Positions 1 through 8,406 of a stretch of 64,000 nt of DNA are shown here, piece after piece; positions within the stretch are counted from its first letter, which is position 1, and every line of letters begins with the position of its first letter. The translations under genes were made by a program, and so were the position numbers. The notes beneath the pieces were generated by a model. That model saw only the letters and a list, made by a program, of their open reading frames with translations, was not told the origin of the DNA and searched no databases. The stretch is from Clostridiales bacterium (GTDB lineage Bacteria; Acidobacteriota; Aminicenantia; Aminicenantales; UBA8522): positions 1 through 64,000 of the forward strand of contig JARYMI010000013.1 in assembly GCA_029907205.1 (NCBI GenBank). The letters are read 5' to 3'.

Positions 1-107
1 AATAGAATCTCTCTTGATCGCTGCTCTCTGACTGCGAAAAGCAGGGCTCTAAAAATTCCTAATGGCAATTTTGGGCCCGCCCATCCAGCACGACGAGGGG
101 GGGAGCA

Positions 108-136
108 TTGCTTGGGATAATCAATACGCGTATAAT
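108..136 (+). promoter_or_regulatory. Predicted sigma70-type promoter for the glycosyltransferase gene
   Basis: TTGCTT (108-113) and a perfect TATAAT (131-136) are separated by 17 bases. The -10 box lies about 68 bases before the GTG start at 204. The reading is from sequence match alone. Confidence 0.5.
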
Positions 137-203
137 CCTCCAGTGCACGTGCTTAACGTGAAATTGTATCCAGCCGAAAATCTATCATAGACTCAGCGAG
201 GAG

Positions 204-1784
204 GTGCATCCCATCAGCACGCAGCCTATTCGCAGGGCGTTTTTGTCCCGGCGCACGACACTTCTCTTTATAGCGCTCTTCATTCTCCTTAGCCTGGTGA
301 CGGCGCTGCGCCACGAAATGTGGCGGGACGAACTTCAAGCATGGCTTCTGGCCAAAGAACACGCGTCCTTTACTGAACTCGCCCAGGCCGTCCGTTACGA
401 TAAACACCCGTTGGCCTGGTATGTTGTGCTTTTTCTGCTCAGCCGGCTGACCGGCTCCCCTCTGGCCATGCAGCTCTTTCACGTCGGGTTAGCGGCGTTT
501 TCTGCCTGGCTCGTGCTCCGGTTCGCTCCGTTCAGCCCGGTTCAGAAGGTTTTGTTGATCTTTGGCTATTATTTGTTTTTCGAGTATAACGTCATCAGCC
601 GGAATTATGCTTTAGGCATACTCTCACTTTTCCTTTTTTGCTTTTCCTATGCCGGGAAGCGAAAGATTCCCCTTGGATGGGGAGCATGCCTGTTCGTCCT
701 GGCCAACACGAGCGTTTACGGGTTGATATTCGCCGCAGCCGCAAGCGGAGCCGTGATAGCGGACGTCCTGACAGAAAAATCACTCAGAAGACAATGGACA
801 ACTTTTGTCGCTCTGATGCTTATGGGTCTGGGTGTGGCCCTTAGCGCCTGGTGCCTGAGGCCAATTCCTGACAGCTCCTGGGATCAGTTTTCCAGGCTGC
901 ACAGGTCATTTAACGCCGGCCTGGCCAGCAAGGTCTTGTGGACCGTGCCCAAGGCCTACCTTCAGGTGCCCAGACCAACCTTTCATTTCTGGAACACTCA
1001 CATCTTGGGCAATGGGCCTTCGACCTTGGCGATCAATGCCTCCCTGGCGCTTCTCGTCCTTATTTTCTCCGCGCTTGTGATCTGGAGACGCCGGTCCGCC
1101 CTGATTTTTTTCGTTCTCAGCACCAGCGGAACTCTCGCCTGGCTCTATATTGCTTCAGTCGGTTTCGTCCGCCATCAGGGACACCTGTTTCTTGCATTCG
1201 TCGCCGCCGTATGGCTTGCTCGAGGCTCTCCCGATCCGATAAAGGCAAGCTCAGCGGTAAAGGAGCGCAGGCCAGAAGGCATACTAGTCTTTTCCTTTGT
1301 GCTCACGTTAATCTTTGCTGTCCAGGCCGTGGGAGGATTGTTCGCCGTCGGGATGGATATCGTCTATCCCTTCTCCCAGGCAAAAGCGACCGCCCGGTAT
1401 ATCAAACAAAAGGGATACCGAGACCTTCCCATCGTCGGTGAAATGGATTACCTGATGACTCCTGTTTCTGGATATCTTGGCCGGAAAATCTATTTTGTCC
1501 GGGGAGAACGTCCGGGGTCGTACGTGAAATGGGACATGAGGAGGTTCGAGGACGTCAGCCCTGAGGTTATCCTGCAACGGGCCGAGCAGTTCTCCCGGAA
1601 AGAAAAAAAGGATTGCCTCATCCTTCTCAACTTTCATCTTGACCCCGCGCTGGAACAACCAGGACATCTCGTTAAGTTGATGGCCACTAGCCGGGCCATC
1701 ACAGGAAGCGAGGTCTACCGTCTTTATCTCATGAAGTACCCGGGCCCGTCTCAGCCGGCGACGACACGGCCCAAACTGCCCTAA
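204..1784 (+). CDS. Polytopic membrane glycosyltransferase (GT39/ArnT-like, dolichyl-phosphate-mannose type)
   Basis: A 526-residue integral membrane protein. A first hydrophobic segment (about residues 17-34) is followed by a loop carrying RDELQAW (41-47), the acidic motif seen in the first periplasmic loop of GT-C glycosyltransferases, and then about ten further membrane segments and a soluble C-terminal part. By family such enzymes move a sugar from a polyprenyl-phosphate donor to lipid or protein acceptors at the outer face of the inner membrane; donor and acceptor cannot be told here. The GTG at 204 directly abuts a GAGGAG stretch, leaving no normal spacing, so the true start may be slightly downstream. 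The gene stands alone and ends 14 bases from the convergent glycosidase gene. Confidence 0.75.
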   Translation: MHPISTQPIRRAFLSRRTTLLFIALFILLSLVTALRHEMWRDELQAWLLAKEHASFTELAQAVRYDKHPLAWYVVLFLLSRLTGSPLAMQLFHVGLAAFSAWLVLRFAPFSPVQKVLLIFGYYLFFEYNVISRNYALGILSLFLFCFSYAGKRKIPLGWGACLFVLANTSVYGLIFAAAASGAVIADVLTEKSLRRQWTTFVALMLMGLGVALSAWCLRPIPDSSWDQFSRLHRSFNAGLASKVLWTVPKAYLQVPRPTFHFWNTHILGNGPSTLAINASLALLVLIFSALVIWRRRSALIFFVLSTSGTLAWLYIASVGFVRHQGHLFLAFVAAVWLARGSPDPIKASSAVKERRPEGILVFSFVLTLIFAVQAVGGLFAVGMDIVYPFSQAKATARYIKQKGYRDLPIVGEMDYLMTPVSGYLGRKIYFVRGERPGSYVKWDMRRFEDVSPEVILQRAEQFSRKEKKDCLILLNFHLDPALEQPGHLVKLMATSRAITGSEVYRLYLMKYPGPSQPATTRPKLP

Positions 1785-1798
1785 GTTTTGTTCCAGGT

Positions 1799-3640
1799 CT
1801 ACCGTTCGATGGCGGCCTTCTGCTGGTTAATGCGGAAGAAAATGGCCGGGTCAAACTTCGGCTTCCGGTCAAAGGTGTAAAGCCCGTTAACCTCCTGCTC
1901 GATATCATAGAGCTGGGTGTAACAGAACCCGGCAACGGCAGCGTTAAAGAGGAGCGCCTCGGTCAGCTTCTTGTAGCGTTCGAGAAACTCTTCTTCGCTT
2001 TTTGGCCGGGCGCCATACCCCCATGCTTTGTCATCTTTCTGGCCAGGATTCCACCATATTCCGCCGTACTCGCTGACGAAATAAGGCTGGCCAGCATAGG
2101 TGACATGACGAGATCGCTCGCCGTTCACAAAAACTACGGGCGGCTCCTGAAGCAAACCGTCGAAGGCCGCCTTGAACCTGGCGATATCCTGCTCGTAATT
2201 GTGGGAATCATAGACATCTGGCGAGACGCAGTGATAGCCGCCCGAAGCGTCGATGACGAGGCGGGTCGGGTCGAGACGCTTGGTCAGCCGGTAGATGCCT
2301 TCAATCAGCCCAGGGAACTCATCCTCCCACTTTTCGTTGAACGGACACCAGCCGATGAGCGAGGGGTGGTTTAAATCTCTCTCCACAGCCTCGGCCCATT
2401 CCCGGGCGAAGACGAAGAAGGATTCTGGCCGGGAAATGTCCAGTCCCCAGTCCGCATACTCGCCCCAGACGATGTAGCCGAGCCTGTCTGCCCAGTAAAG
2501 AAAACGCCGTTCGAAGACGCGCTGATGGAGACGGGCTCCGTCAAAACCAAGACCCAGAGAGATTTCGATGTCCTGCTTCAGCACTTCCTCTGTCGGTGCC
2601 GTGTAGATTCCGTCAGGATAGAACCCCTGGTCGAGGACGAGGCGCAGAAAAACCGGCCGGTTATTGAGATAGATGGTCTTCCCCCGCGCCTCCACTTTGC
2701 GCAGGCCGAAATAGCCCTGGATTCTGTCGATTTCCTTGCCCTGATGGGCGTAGACGATATCAAGGCCGTAGAGGTGCGGCTGGCGAATATCCCAGAGTTT
2801 CGGCTTCTTGAATTTCACCAGGAACGAGACCGCCGGATCAGCTTTTTTGCGGATGGAGTGTTCTTCCTTTCCGGCGGCCTTCACAAGAAGTGTGATTTCG
2901 CCCTCCGCCGGCGACCTGTTCATGTGGACGACAATCCTGGCCTCGCCGTTGTCAACGTCGGGAAAGACGCGGTAATCCTCGATATGGATATCCGGGACCG
3001 GCTCAAGCCAGACGGTCTGCCAGATTCCGGTCGTCCGGCGGTAAAGGCAGCTATAAGAATGAAGTCGATGGCTTTGTTTTCCTGTTGGCTGAAGTCGGCT
3101 CCGGACGTCATCATAAGCCCTCACGACAAGAAGATTGTCGGAGGCCGTGAGCAGGTCCGTGATATCCAAAGAAAACGGCGTGTAGCCCCCTTCATGTTCG
3201 CCAGCCTTTTTCCTGTTTACCCAGACGGTCGTCCGGTAATCGCAGGCCTCAAAATGAAGCAGGATTCTTTTTCGGCGCCAGGCTTCGGGAACGCGAAAGG
3301 TTCTCTTGTACCAGACAACCTTCATGAAATCGAGGTTGCCGATGCCGGAAAGCGGGCTTTCCGGGGCAAACGGGACGAGAATTCGTTGGTCAAACCCTTT
3401 GCCCTTGAAATATTCTTTTTCCTCGCCGCTTTCAGAATAGTCGACGGCGAAATCCCACCAGCCGTTAAGGTTGACCCACTCGGCCCTCGCCTTTTCCGGT
3501 CGCGGGTACTCCGGCCTGGGGATGTCCTCACTCAGGTCATACGAGGGAAGAGCAAAGCCGGTGGCATAAAGGATGATAAAAAAAAGAATAAAAATAAAAA
3601 AGATAAGGGAAGTGAGCTTTGGTCGTGCTTTTAAAATCAT
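1799..3640 (-). CDS. Glycoside hydrolase family 2 (beta-galactosidase/beta-glucuronidase-like), exported
   Basis: A 613-residue exported or membrane-anchored glycosidase. Residues 1-30 hold a basic start and a long hydrophobic segment. A sugar-binding jelly-roll domain (about 40-215), an immunoglobulin-like domain (about 217-315) and a TIM barrel follow. The GH2 acid/base is visible as E436 in WCPFNE and the nucleophile as E524 in VSEYGG, so the enzyme should be active; substrate (beta-galactoside, glucuronide or mannoside) is not decidable. The ATG at 3640 overlaps the TGA of the acyl-CoA synthetase gene (ATGA) and has a GGAGGA site, which marks it as the last gene of the iorA-iorB-acd transcription unit. 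An open frame continues upstream to 3952 but lies wholly inside the preceding gene and is not used. Confidence 0.88.
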   Translation of the reverse strand: MILKARPKLTSLIFFIFILFFIILYATGFALPSYDLSEDIPRPEYPRPEKARAEWVNLNGWWDFAVDYSESGEEKEYFKGKGFDQRILVPFAPESPLSGIGNLDFMKVVWYKRTFRVPEAWRRKRILLHFEACDYRTTVWVNRKKAGEHEGGYTPFSLDITDLLTASDNLLVVRAYDDVRSRLQPTGKQSHRLHSYSCLYRRTTGIWQTVWLEPVPDIHIEDYRVFPDVDNGEARIVVHMNRSPAEGEITLLVKAAGKEEHSIRKKADPAVSFLVKFKKPKLWDIRQPHLYGLDIVYAHQGKEIDRIQGYFGLRKVEARGKTIYLNNRPVFLRLVLDQGFYPDGIYTAPTEEVLKQDIEISLGLGFDGARLHQRVFERRFLYWADRLGYIVWGEYADWGLDISRPESFFVFAREWAEAVERDLNHPSLIGWCPFNEKWEDEFPGLIEGIYRLTKRLDPTRLVIDASGGYHCVSPDVYDSHNYEQDIARFKAAFDGLLQEPPVVFVNGERSRHVTYAGQPYFVSEYGGIWWNPGQKDDKAWGYGARPKSEEEFLERYKKLTEALLFNAAVAGFCYTQLYDIEQEVNGLYTFDRKPKFDPAIFFRINQQKAAIER

Positions 3641-5994
3641 GATCCTTCCTCCTCTTCTCTTTTGGCAACCTCTGCGGTCATAAGCTTCACATGGACGAAC
3701 TTGCCGAGAAAGCGCAGGGCCCGGTCCGAGTGCCGGAAAACGGGCACTCCGGCAGAAACCAGGAGATCGGCCAGGGGCTGGTAGGCTGCTCCGGCATCGA
3801 TGTTGACAACAAAAGGCTTTGGCGATTTCCGGAATAGCTCGGCCAGGCGGCAGCCGATGCTCTCTTTTTGATAGATATTTTCCCGGTGAGTTTCTCCGGG
3901 GGGGAGCGTCTGAAGGGCGGAAGTCATCGGCACTGGTGAAACGACAGCGCAATCGACCATGGGATCCGCCAGCAAGGCTTTGACACAGCCAGCAAAAGTG
4001 GCGTCATCCGCCACCGGAGTGACATCCAGCGGATTGCGAACATCCTGAAGCCGGTCGATGCCCAAGGGACCAAGAATGCCCGCAATCCTGGCTCTTGTTT
4101 TTTCAGAAAAGGAGGCCAGCTCTAACGCGTGTCGGTTCGCAAGGTTATCGGCCAGGATAACGCATTCAAACCCGGCGTTGCTGATGAGGCCGACCCGTCT
4201 TCCCCGAGGCGTCTTCGCGGACAGAGGAAGGAGGTTTTGGATCGCGCTCTCGAACTCGGTCAGGTCCTCGGCCATAAAAACACCCGATGTTTCAAGGATC
4301 GAGCGGCACACAGCATAATCTCCAGCAACTGAGGCTGTGTGGCTGGACGTCGCCTCGCGGCCTTCCGGAGTCCTGCCGCCTTTATAGACGACAACCATTT
4401 TCCCTTTTCTCGCTGCCTCTTGGGCTGCTCTGGCCAGAGCCAAACCGTCGCCGGGCTGAAAGCCTTCGAGGTAGAGGGCCAAAAGAAAAACTTCCTTCTT
4501 ATTATTGAAATAGTTCAGGTAATCGGACGCTGTGAGGTCGATCTGATTGCCCAGGGAGATCGCGTACCTTGGCTCCGCGAACGGCAGTTTGCTCATCCGC
4601 GAGGCCATGAAGGCGCCGCTCTGGCTGATATAGACGAGGCGGGGGTTTTTCTTCCCCGGGCTGGCCAGCTTGTACTCGGGGATAAACGTCGTGTCATACT
4701 TTCCAGGCGCAGAGTAGATTCCCATACAGTTTCCGCCGTTAACGATAGGGGTGAGTCTTCCCCTCTTACGGCTATGACTGATGAGTTCCCTTATTTTTTT
4801 CTCGAGGGCTTCGGTCCCCGTTTTTTCTCCCAGGCCGCCGGCGATGATGACAACGGACCTGGCCTTCTGAGTTCGAACGAGTTCCTTCATCACGCCGACG
4901 CTCTGCTCCGCAGCTAAGGTCAACACAAAAAGGTCAACCGTCTCCGGCAGTTCTGAGACACCAGGCAGGCAACGGCAGCCGTCAATTTCTTTAACACCAG
5001 GCTTGACGATATAGACTTTCTCTCCTGGAAAACCTTCTCTCAGGATATTTTTCAGGATGATGCGGCCGAGGTTCATCCGTTCTGAGACGCCGATAATCCC
5101 GATTGACCGTGGATGCAAAATAAAATCCAGCGACGCCGAAAGCCGGGGTCTTGCCTGGACGTGAGCCCGGGAAAAGCGGCACATCCCGTCCAACGGGACA
5201 AGCCGGCCTGCAACGACGACAAAAGGGTTGACTTCAGCTTCTTCGATGACATAGGGAGACATCCTGGCATAAGGAGAAAAGTGCGCTCCCAGGCGAAGGA
5301 AGCAGCTAAAAGCGCTTACAAGCTCATCCTCTTTTATTGCCGCCTTTCTTCCCCTGTGCTCCTTTGTAATTTTATCAAAGAAAGCCAAAGGCCTGAGAAG
5401 AGAAGCGATTTCCTCCTGACGCAAGAGGGGGGCCGAGCCGATGGCCAGCGCTTTTCCCTCCTTCAACCTCTCGCTCAGATACTCGACATCCAGCCCGCCT
5501 AATCCCATGGTCACGATCGGCCCGAATTCTCTCGAATGACGGAGGCCGACAAGGAGTTCAGACCCAAAGCCACTGTCTTTGTAAGCAACTTTTTCCAGGA
5601 TCAAGAACCCTCTGACCTGGTTCCGGATTTCCTCCGGGGAGTAAGTTTTTTTGGACCCTATTTTTCTTTGCCAGTCCGAGAATTTCTTCGGCACGTCCCG
5701 CACCATTGAGCGAATCACCTCGTTGACGTTGGCCGGCTGGCCCGGGACAAAGGCGACGCCTCCGACATCGCTCTTATGGACGATGAGAGGCGAGACGACC
5801 TTGACGACGACCTCGGGAGTTCGGAGGGCGGATAAGTTTTTGCGGTCGGCCTTCTGTCCTTTTTTCAAGAAAAGAAAGCGCGGCGTGGCGATCCCGCACG
5901 CCCGGAGAAGCGCGTATACTTCAGGCTCTAAGAGAAAACGCCGGCCATCTTGCTCTGCCTTTCTAAAAATGGAATTGACTCTGCTCAGGTTCAT
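3637..5994 (-). CDS. ADP-forming acyl-CoA (acetate-CoA) ligase, fused beta-alpha subunits
   Basis: A 785-residue NDP-forming acyl-CoA synthetase, which converts acyl-CoA, ADP and phosphate to a free acid, ATP and CoA. The domain order is ATP-grasp (beta, about 22-280), then CoA-binding Rossmann (about 287-414, with IGIIGVSE) and the ligase domain carrying the phosphorylated histidine, H552 in SSHTAS. This order is reversed compared with the common alpha-beta fusion, but is known in the family. The start is placed at 5994 because AAGGAGG sits seven bases before it; an ATG 18 bases upstream contains that site inside its own codons. It lies directly after iorA-iorB, so the likely substrates are aryl- or branched acyl-CoAs made by the oxidoreductase. 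Substrate range is inference. Confidence 0.92.
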   Translation of the reverse strand: MNLSRVNSIFRKAEQDGRRFLLEPEVYALLRACGIATPRFLFLKKGQKADRKNLSALRTPEVVVKVVSPLIVHKSDVGGVAFVPGQPANVNEVIRSMVRDVPKKFSDWQRKIGSKKTYSPEEIRNQVRGFLILEKVAYKDSGFGSELLVGLRHSREFGPIVTMGLGGLDVEYLSERLKEGKALAIGSAPLLRQEEIASLLRPLAFFDKITKEHRGRKAAIKEDELVSAFSCFLRLGAHFSPYARMSPYVIEEAEVNPFVVVAGRLVPLDGMCRFSRAHVQARPRLSASLDFILHPRSIGIIGVSERMNLGRIILKNILREGFPGEKVYIVKPGVKEIDGCRCLPGVSELPETVDLFVLTLAAEQSVGVMKELVRTQKARSVVIIAGGLGEKTGTEALEKKIRELISHSRKRGRLTPIVNGGNCMGIYSAPGKYDTTFIPEYKLASPGKKNPRLVYISQSGAFMASRMSKLPFAEPRYAISLGNQIDLTASDYLNYFNNKKEVFLLALYLEGFQPGDGLALARAAQEAARKGKMVVVYKGGRTPEGREATSSHTASVAGDYAVCRSILETSGVFMAEDLTEFESAIQNLLPLSAKTPRGRRVGLISNAGFECVILADNLANRHALELASFSEKTRARIAGILGPLGIDRLQDVRNPLDVTPVADDATFAGCVKALLADPMVDCAVVSPVPMTSALQTLPPGETHRENIYQKESIGCRLAELFRKSPKPFVVNIDAGAAYQPLADLLVSAGVPVFRHSDRALRFLGKFVHVKLMTAEVAKREEEEGS

Positions 5995-6072
5995 TCCCGG
6001 CCTCCTTTTCATGCTTCCCTCTCTGACAATTCATTCTTGATCACGATGAAAGCCGTGATTGCCCCCTCGCGT

Positions 6073-6654
6073 CTACGCGTAAGGCCCGGCAGCGCCGCGG
6101 CCGAGTTCAAATGCCTTGATGTTGGCGGCTACTGTGCTCTCGTTTTTTGTTTTGAAAAGGACTCCGATGAACTCGACGAGGTCGTCTTTTTTTACCATCA
6201 AGTAACGAGAAGCCGCGCCCAGCATGACCATGTTCTGCGTGCGGGCCGAGCCGGCTTCCCGGGCCAGCTTCTCGGAATCGATGATGAGGTGGCCAGGAAC
6301 TTCCCTTATCTTTCCAAGAACGGCTTCGATGTCAGGATAATCCGGGATGTTGATAAACGGGGTGCTGCTCGAGACAACGATCCCTTCAGGCCGGAGGTAA
6401 TCCAGATAACGAAGGGTTTCGAGCGGCTCCACGCTCAAAATCATGTCAGCTTCGCCCTTGGGAATAAGATCGCTGAAGATCCTCTCGTCAGAAAGGCGCA
6501 GATGGGACTGGACGGCTCCTCCACGCTGCGACATGCCGTGGACTTCCGCCTGTTTGACCTGAAAACCATTCTTGAGGGCGGCGCTGTCGATGACAAAGGC
6601 GATCGATAAGATCCCCTGGCCCCCGACTCCGGCCAGGATAATATCCTGCTTCAT
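6073..6654 (-). CDS. iorB: Indolepyruvate:ferredoxin oxidoreductase, beta subunit
   Basis: A 193-residue protein of the 2-oxoacid:ferredoxin oxidoreductase gamma-domain family. The N-terminal GVGGQGIL (residues 9-16) and the GMSQRGGAVQSHLR stretch (about 40-53) are family hallmarks. With IorA it oxidises aryl pyruvates, made by transamination of Trp, Phe and Tyr, to aryl-acetyl-CoA. Its start directly follows the iorA stop with no spacer, so translation is probably coupled. Confidence 0.93.
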   Translation of the reverse strand: MKQDIILAGVGGQGILSIAFVIDSAALKNGFQVKQAEVHGMSQRGGAVQSHLRLSDERIFSDLIPKGEADMILSVEPLETLRYLDYLRPEGIVVSSSTPFINIPDYPDIEAVLGKIREVPGHLIIDSEKLAREAGSARTQNMVMLGAASRYLMVKKDDLVEFIGVLFKTKNESTVAANIKAFELGRGAAGPYA

Positions 6655-8253
6655 TTAGTCTCTCCTCTTTTTCTTCCTGGCCTCAACGACGCACTCGCGC
6701 ACAGCAACGATGACCGAAATTCCCTCGTGAGCCAGCTCTTCCTTGATGACCTTGATGTTCTTCTCCAAGTTCTTCGGCAGCGGCTCGATGACGCGGATGT
6801 GCTCCCGGGGAACTCCAGCTCCTTCAATCAGGCGAACCAGCCGCTCGCCGGAAGCATAGCTGGGCTGGCCGCCGGTCATGGCCACGGTCGCGTTGTCCAG
6901 GATGACGACGGTCATGTTCGTGTTGGCGGCTGCCGCGTCAAGAAGCGGGGTCAGCCCGGAGTGGCCGAACGTCGAATCGCCGATCACGGCCACCGAGGGA
7001 GAAACGCCGGCTTCTGCGCCGCCCTTGGCCATGCTCACCGAGGCTCCCATACAGACACATGTCTGGACGGCTTTGTAGGGAGGGTAGGCTCCCAGAGTGT
7101 AACAGCCGATATCGCTAAAAACGTTTGCGCCGGGGTAGCCCTCCAGCGCCTTGTTTAAGGCAATCAGCGCGTCAGCATGGGGGCAGCCCTGGCAGAGTTG
7201 GGGAGGCCGGGCAACCAGCTGGAACCCGCTGAGCTCTCGCCGGGGAAGACCGGGGAGGCCCAGAGCCGGCCGCACCACCTCGGGCGAAAGCTCACCCGAA
7301 AGCGGCAAGTCGCCGCTCAGCTTGCCCCTGAGCGTCTTTCCGGGGATGCCGAACAGGCCACGCAGCATTTTCTCGATAAAAGGATATCCTTCCTCCACAA
7401 CAAGCACAGTGTCCACGTGGTTGACGAGCTGGCGACAGAGAGTCTCCGGGATGGGGTACGTGCCGATTTTGAGGACCGAGGGCGCCTTCCCTTTCGATGT
7501 CAAATTCTCCATAACATAATTGTAGGCAATTCCCGAGGCGATGACGCCGAGCGAGCGGTCCTTGTCGTTGAGTTCGAGGCGGTTGAACTCCGATTCCTCA
7601 GCCAGCCTGGTGAGGCTGGGCTGCTTCTCCAGAAGGATTTTAAACCGGCGGCGGGCATTGACCGGAAGGAGCGTCCAGTCCGAGCTCGCGCCGTAGCTTA
7701 GCTCGTTCTCTCCCCTCGCCTCGCAGGGCTGGACCATCGACCGGCTGTGAGAAAGCCGGGTGACAAGACGGACCATCACAGGGAGCCCGGTTTCCTCAGA
7801 CAGGTCAAAGGCGCGCCGGGTCATGTCGTAGGCTTCCTGATGATTCGAGGGCTCAAAACAGAAAATCTGGGCGAACTGGGCGTAATACCGGCTGTCCTGT
7901 TCGTTCTGCGAGCTGTGCATGCTGGGGTCGTCGGCCACGGCCAGGACGAGCCCGCCGTTGGTGCCGGTGATGGCTGAGTTCATGAACGGGTCAGCGGCGA
8001 CGTTCAGGCCGACGTGCTTCATGGAAACAAGCGCCCGTTTCCCGGCAAAAGAGACGCCCAGAGCTTCTTCGTAGGCGACTTTCTCGTTCACCGACCAGGA
8101 GGCTTTTAGGTGCTTGTGCTCTTCCGCCAGCTTTATCAAGTATTCCAATATTTCCGAGGCCGGCGTGCCGGGATAAGAGTAGGCCGCGGTCAGGCCGGCG
8201 TGGAGGGCAGCCAAGGCCACAGCTTCATCGCCGAGCAAGAGTTCAGCTTTCAT
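6655..8253 (-). CDS. iorA: Indolepyruvate:ferredoxin oxidoreductase, alpha subunit, lacking the C-terminal ferredoxin domain
   Basis: A 532-residue thiamine-diphosphate enzyme subunit. The pyrimidine-binding domain is at about 1-180 (YSYPGTPASEI at 26-36, N-E motif near 56), a middle domain at about 230-310, CQGCPH at 354-359, and the ThDP/Mg motif GDSTFGHSG (425-433) followed by DNATVAMTGG (453-462). IorA of Pyrococcus and most bacteria runs to roughly 600-650 residues and ends in a domain with two CxxCxxC-type [4Fe-4S] sites. Here the protein stops about ten residues after VAVREC (C521), in a short basic tail, and none of these cysteine clusters is present. iorB begins at once, so no separate ferredoxin gene lies between them. 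The protein is otherwise intact. Confidence 0.92.
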   Translation of the reverse strand: MKAELLLGDEAVALAALHAGLTAAYSYPGTPASEILEYLIKLAEEHKHLKASWSVNEKVAYEEALGVSFAGKRALVSMKHVGLNVAADPFMNSAITGTNGGLVLAVADDPSMHSSQNEQDSRYYAQFAQIFCFEPSNHQEAYDMTRRAFDLSEETGLPVMVRLVTRLSHSRSMVQPCEARGENELSYGASSDWTLLPVNARRRFKILLEKQPSLTRLAEESEFNRLELNDKDRSLGVIASGIAYNYVMENLTSKGKAPSVLKIGTYPIPETLCRQLVNHVDTVLVVEEGYPFIEKMLRGLFGIPGKTLRGKLSGDLPLSGELSPEVVRPALGLPGLPRRELSGFQLVARPPQLCQGCPHADALIALNKALEGYPGANVFSDIGCYTLGAYPPYKAVQTCVCMGASVSMAKGGAEAGVSPSVAVIGDSTFGHSGLTPLLDAAAANTNMTVVILDNATVAMTGGQPSYASGERLVRLIEGAGVPREHIRVIEPLPKNLEKNIKVIKEELAHEGISVIVAVRECVVEARKKKRRD

Positions 8254-8358
8254 GAGTTGTCCTTATTCAGAGAGTGGCCATGCTCGTCGATTGAGTTCCT
8301 CCTAATGAAAAAACACCCTCACGCTTGGAACATCAATCAATTTGCAACCGGAGAGGTA

Positions 8359-8387
8359 AGGATACAATCCCGTTCGGGGAGTGTCAA
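8359..8387 (-). promoter_or_regulatory. Predicted promoter of the iorA-iorB-acd-GH2 operon
   Basis: On the minus strand TTGACA (8387-8382) is followed after 17 bases by TATCCT (8364-8359). The start codon is about 105 bases further on, so the mRNA would have a leader of roughly 100 bases; no obvious structure was recognised in it. Confidence 0.6.
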
Positions 8388-8406
8388 GCGAACAAAAGGG
8401 GCGGGG

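Noticed and set aside
2525-3634. Long plus-strand open frame opposite the GH2 gene
   Set aside because: It is the reverse-strand shadow of a gene with both catalytic residues intact; it has no recognisable domain.
3641-3952. Upstream extension of the GH2 frame (about 100 more residues)
   Set aside because: It lies inside the acyl-CoA ligase gene, is Arg/Pro/Ser-rich shadow sequence, and the ATG at 3640 has a ribosome binding site and a signal-like head.
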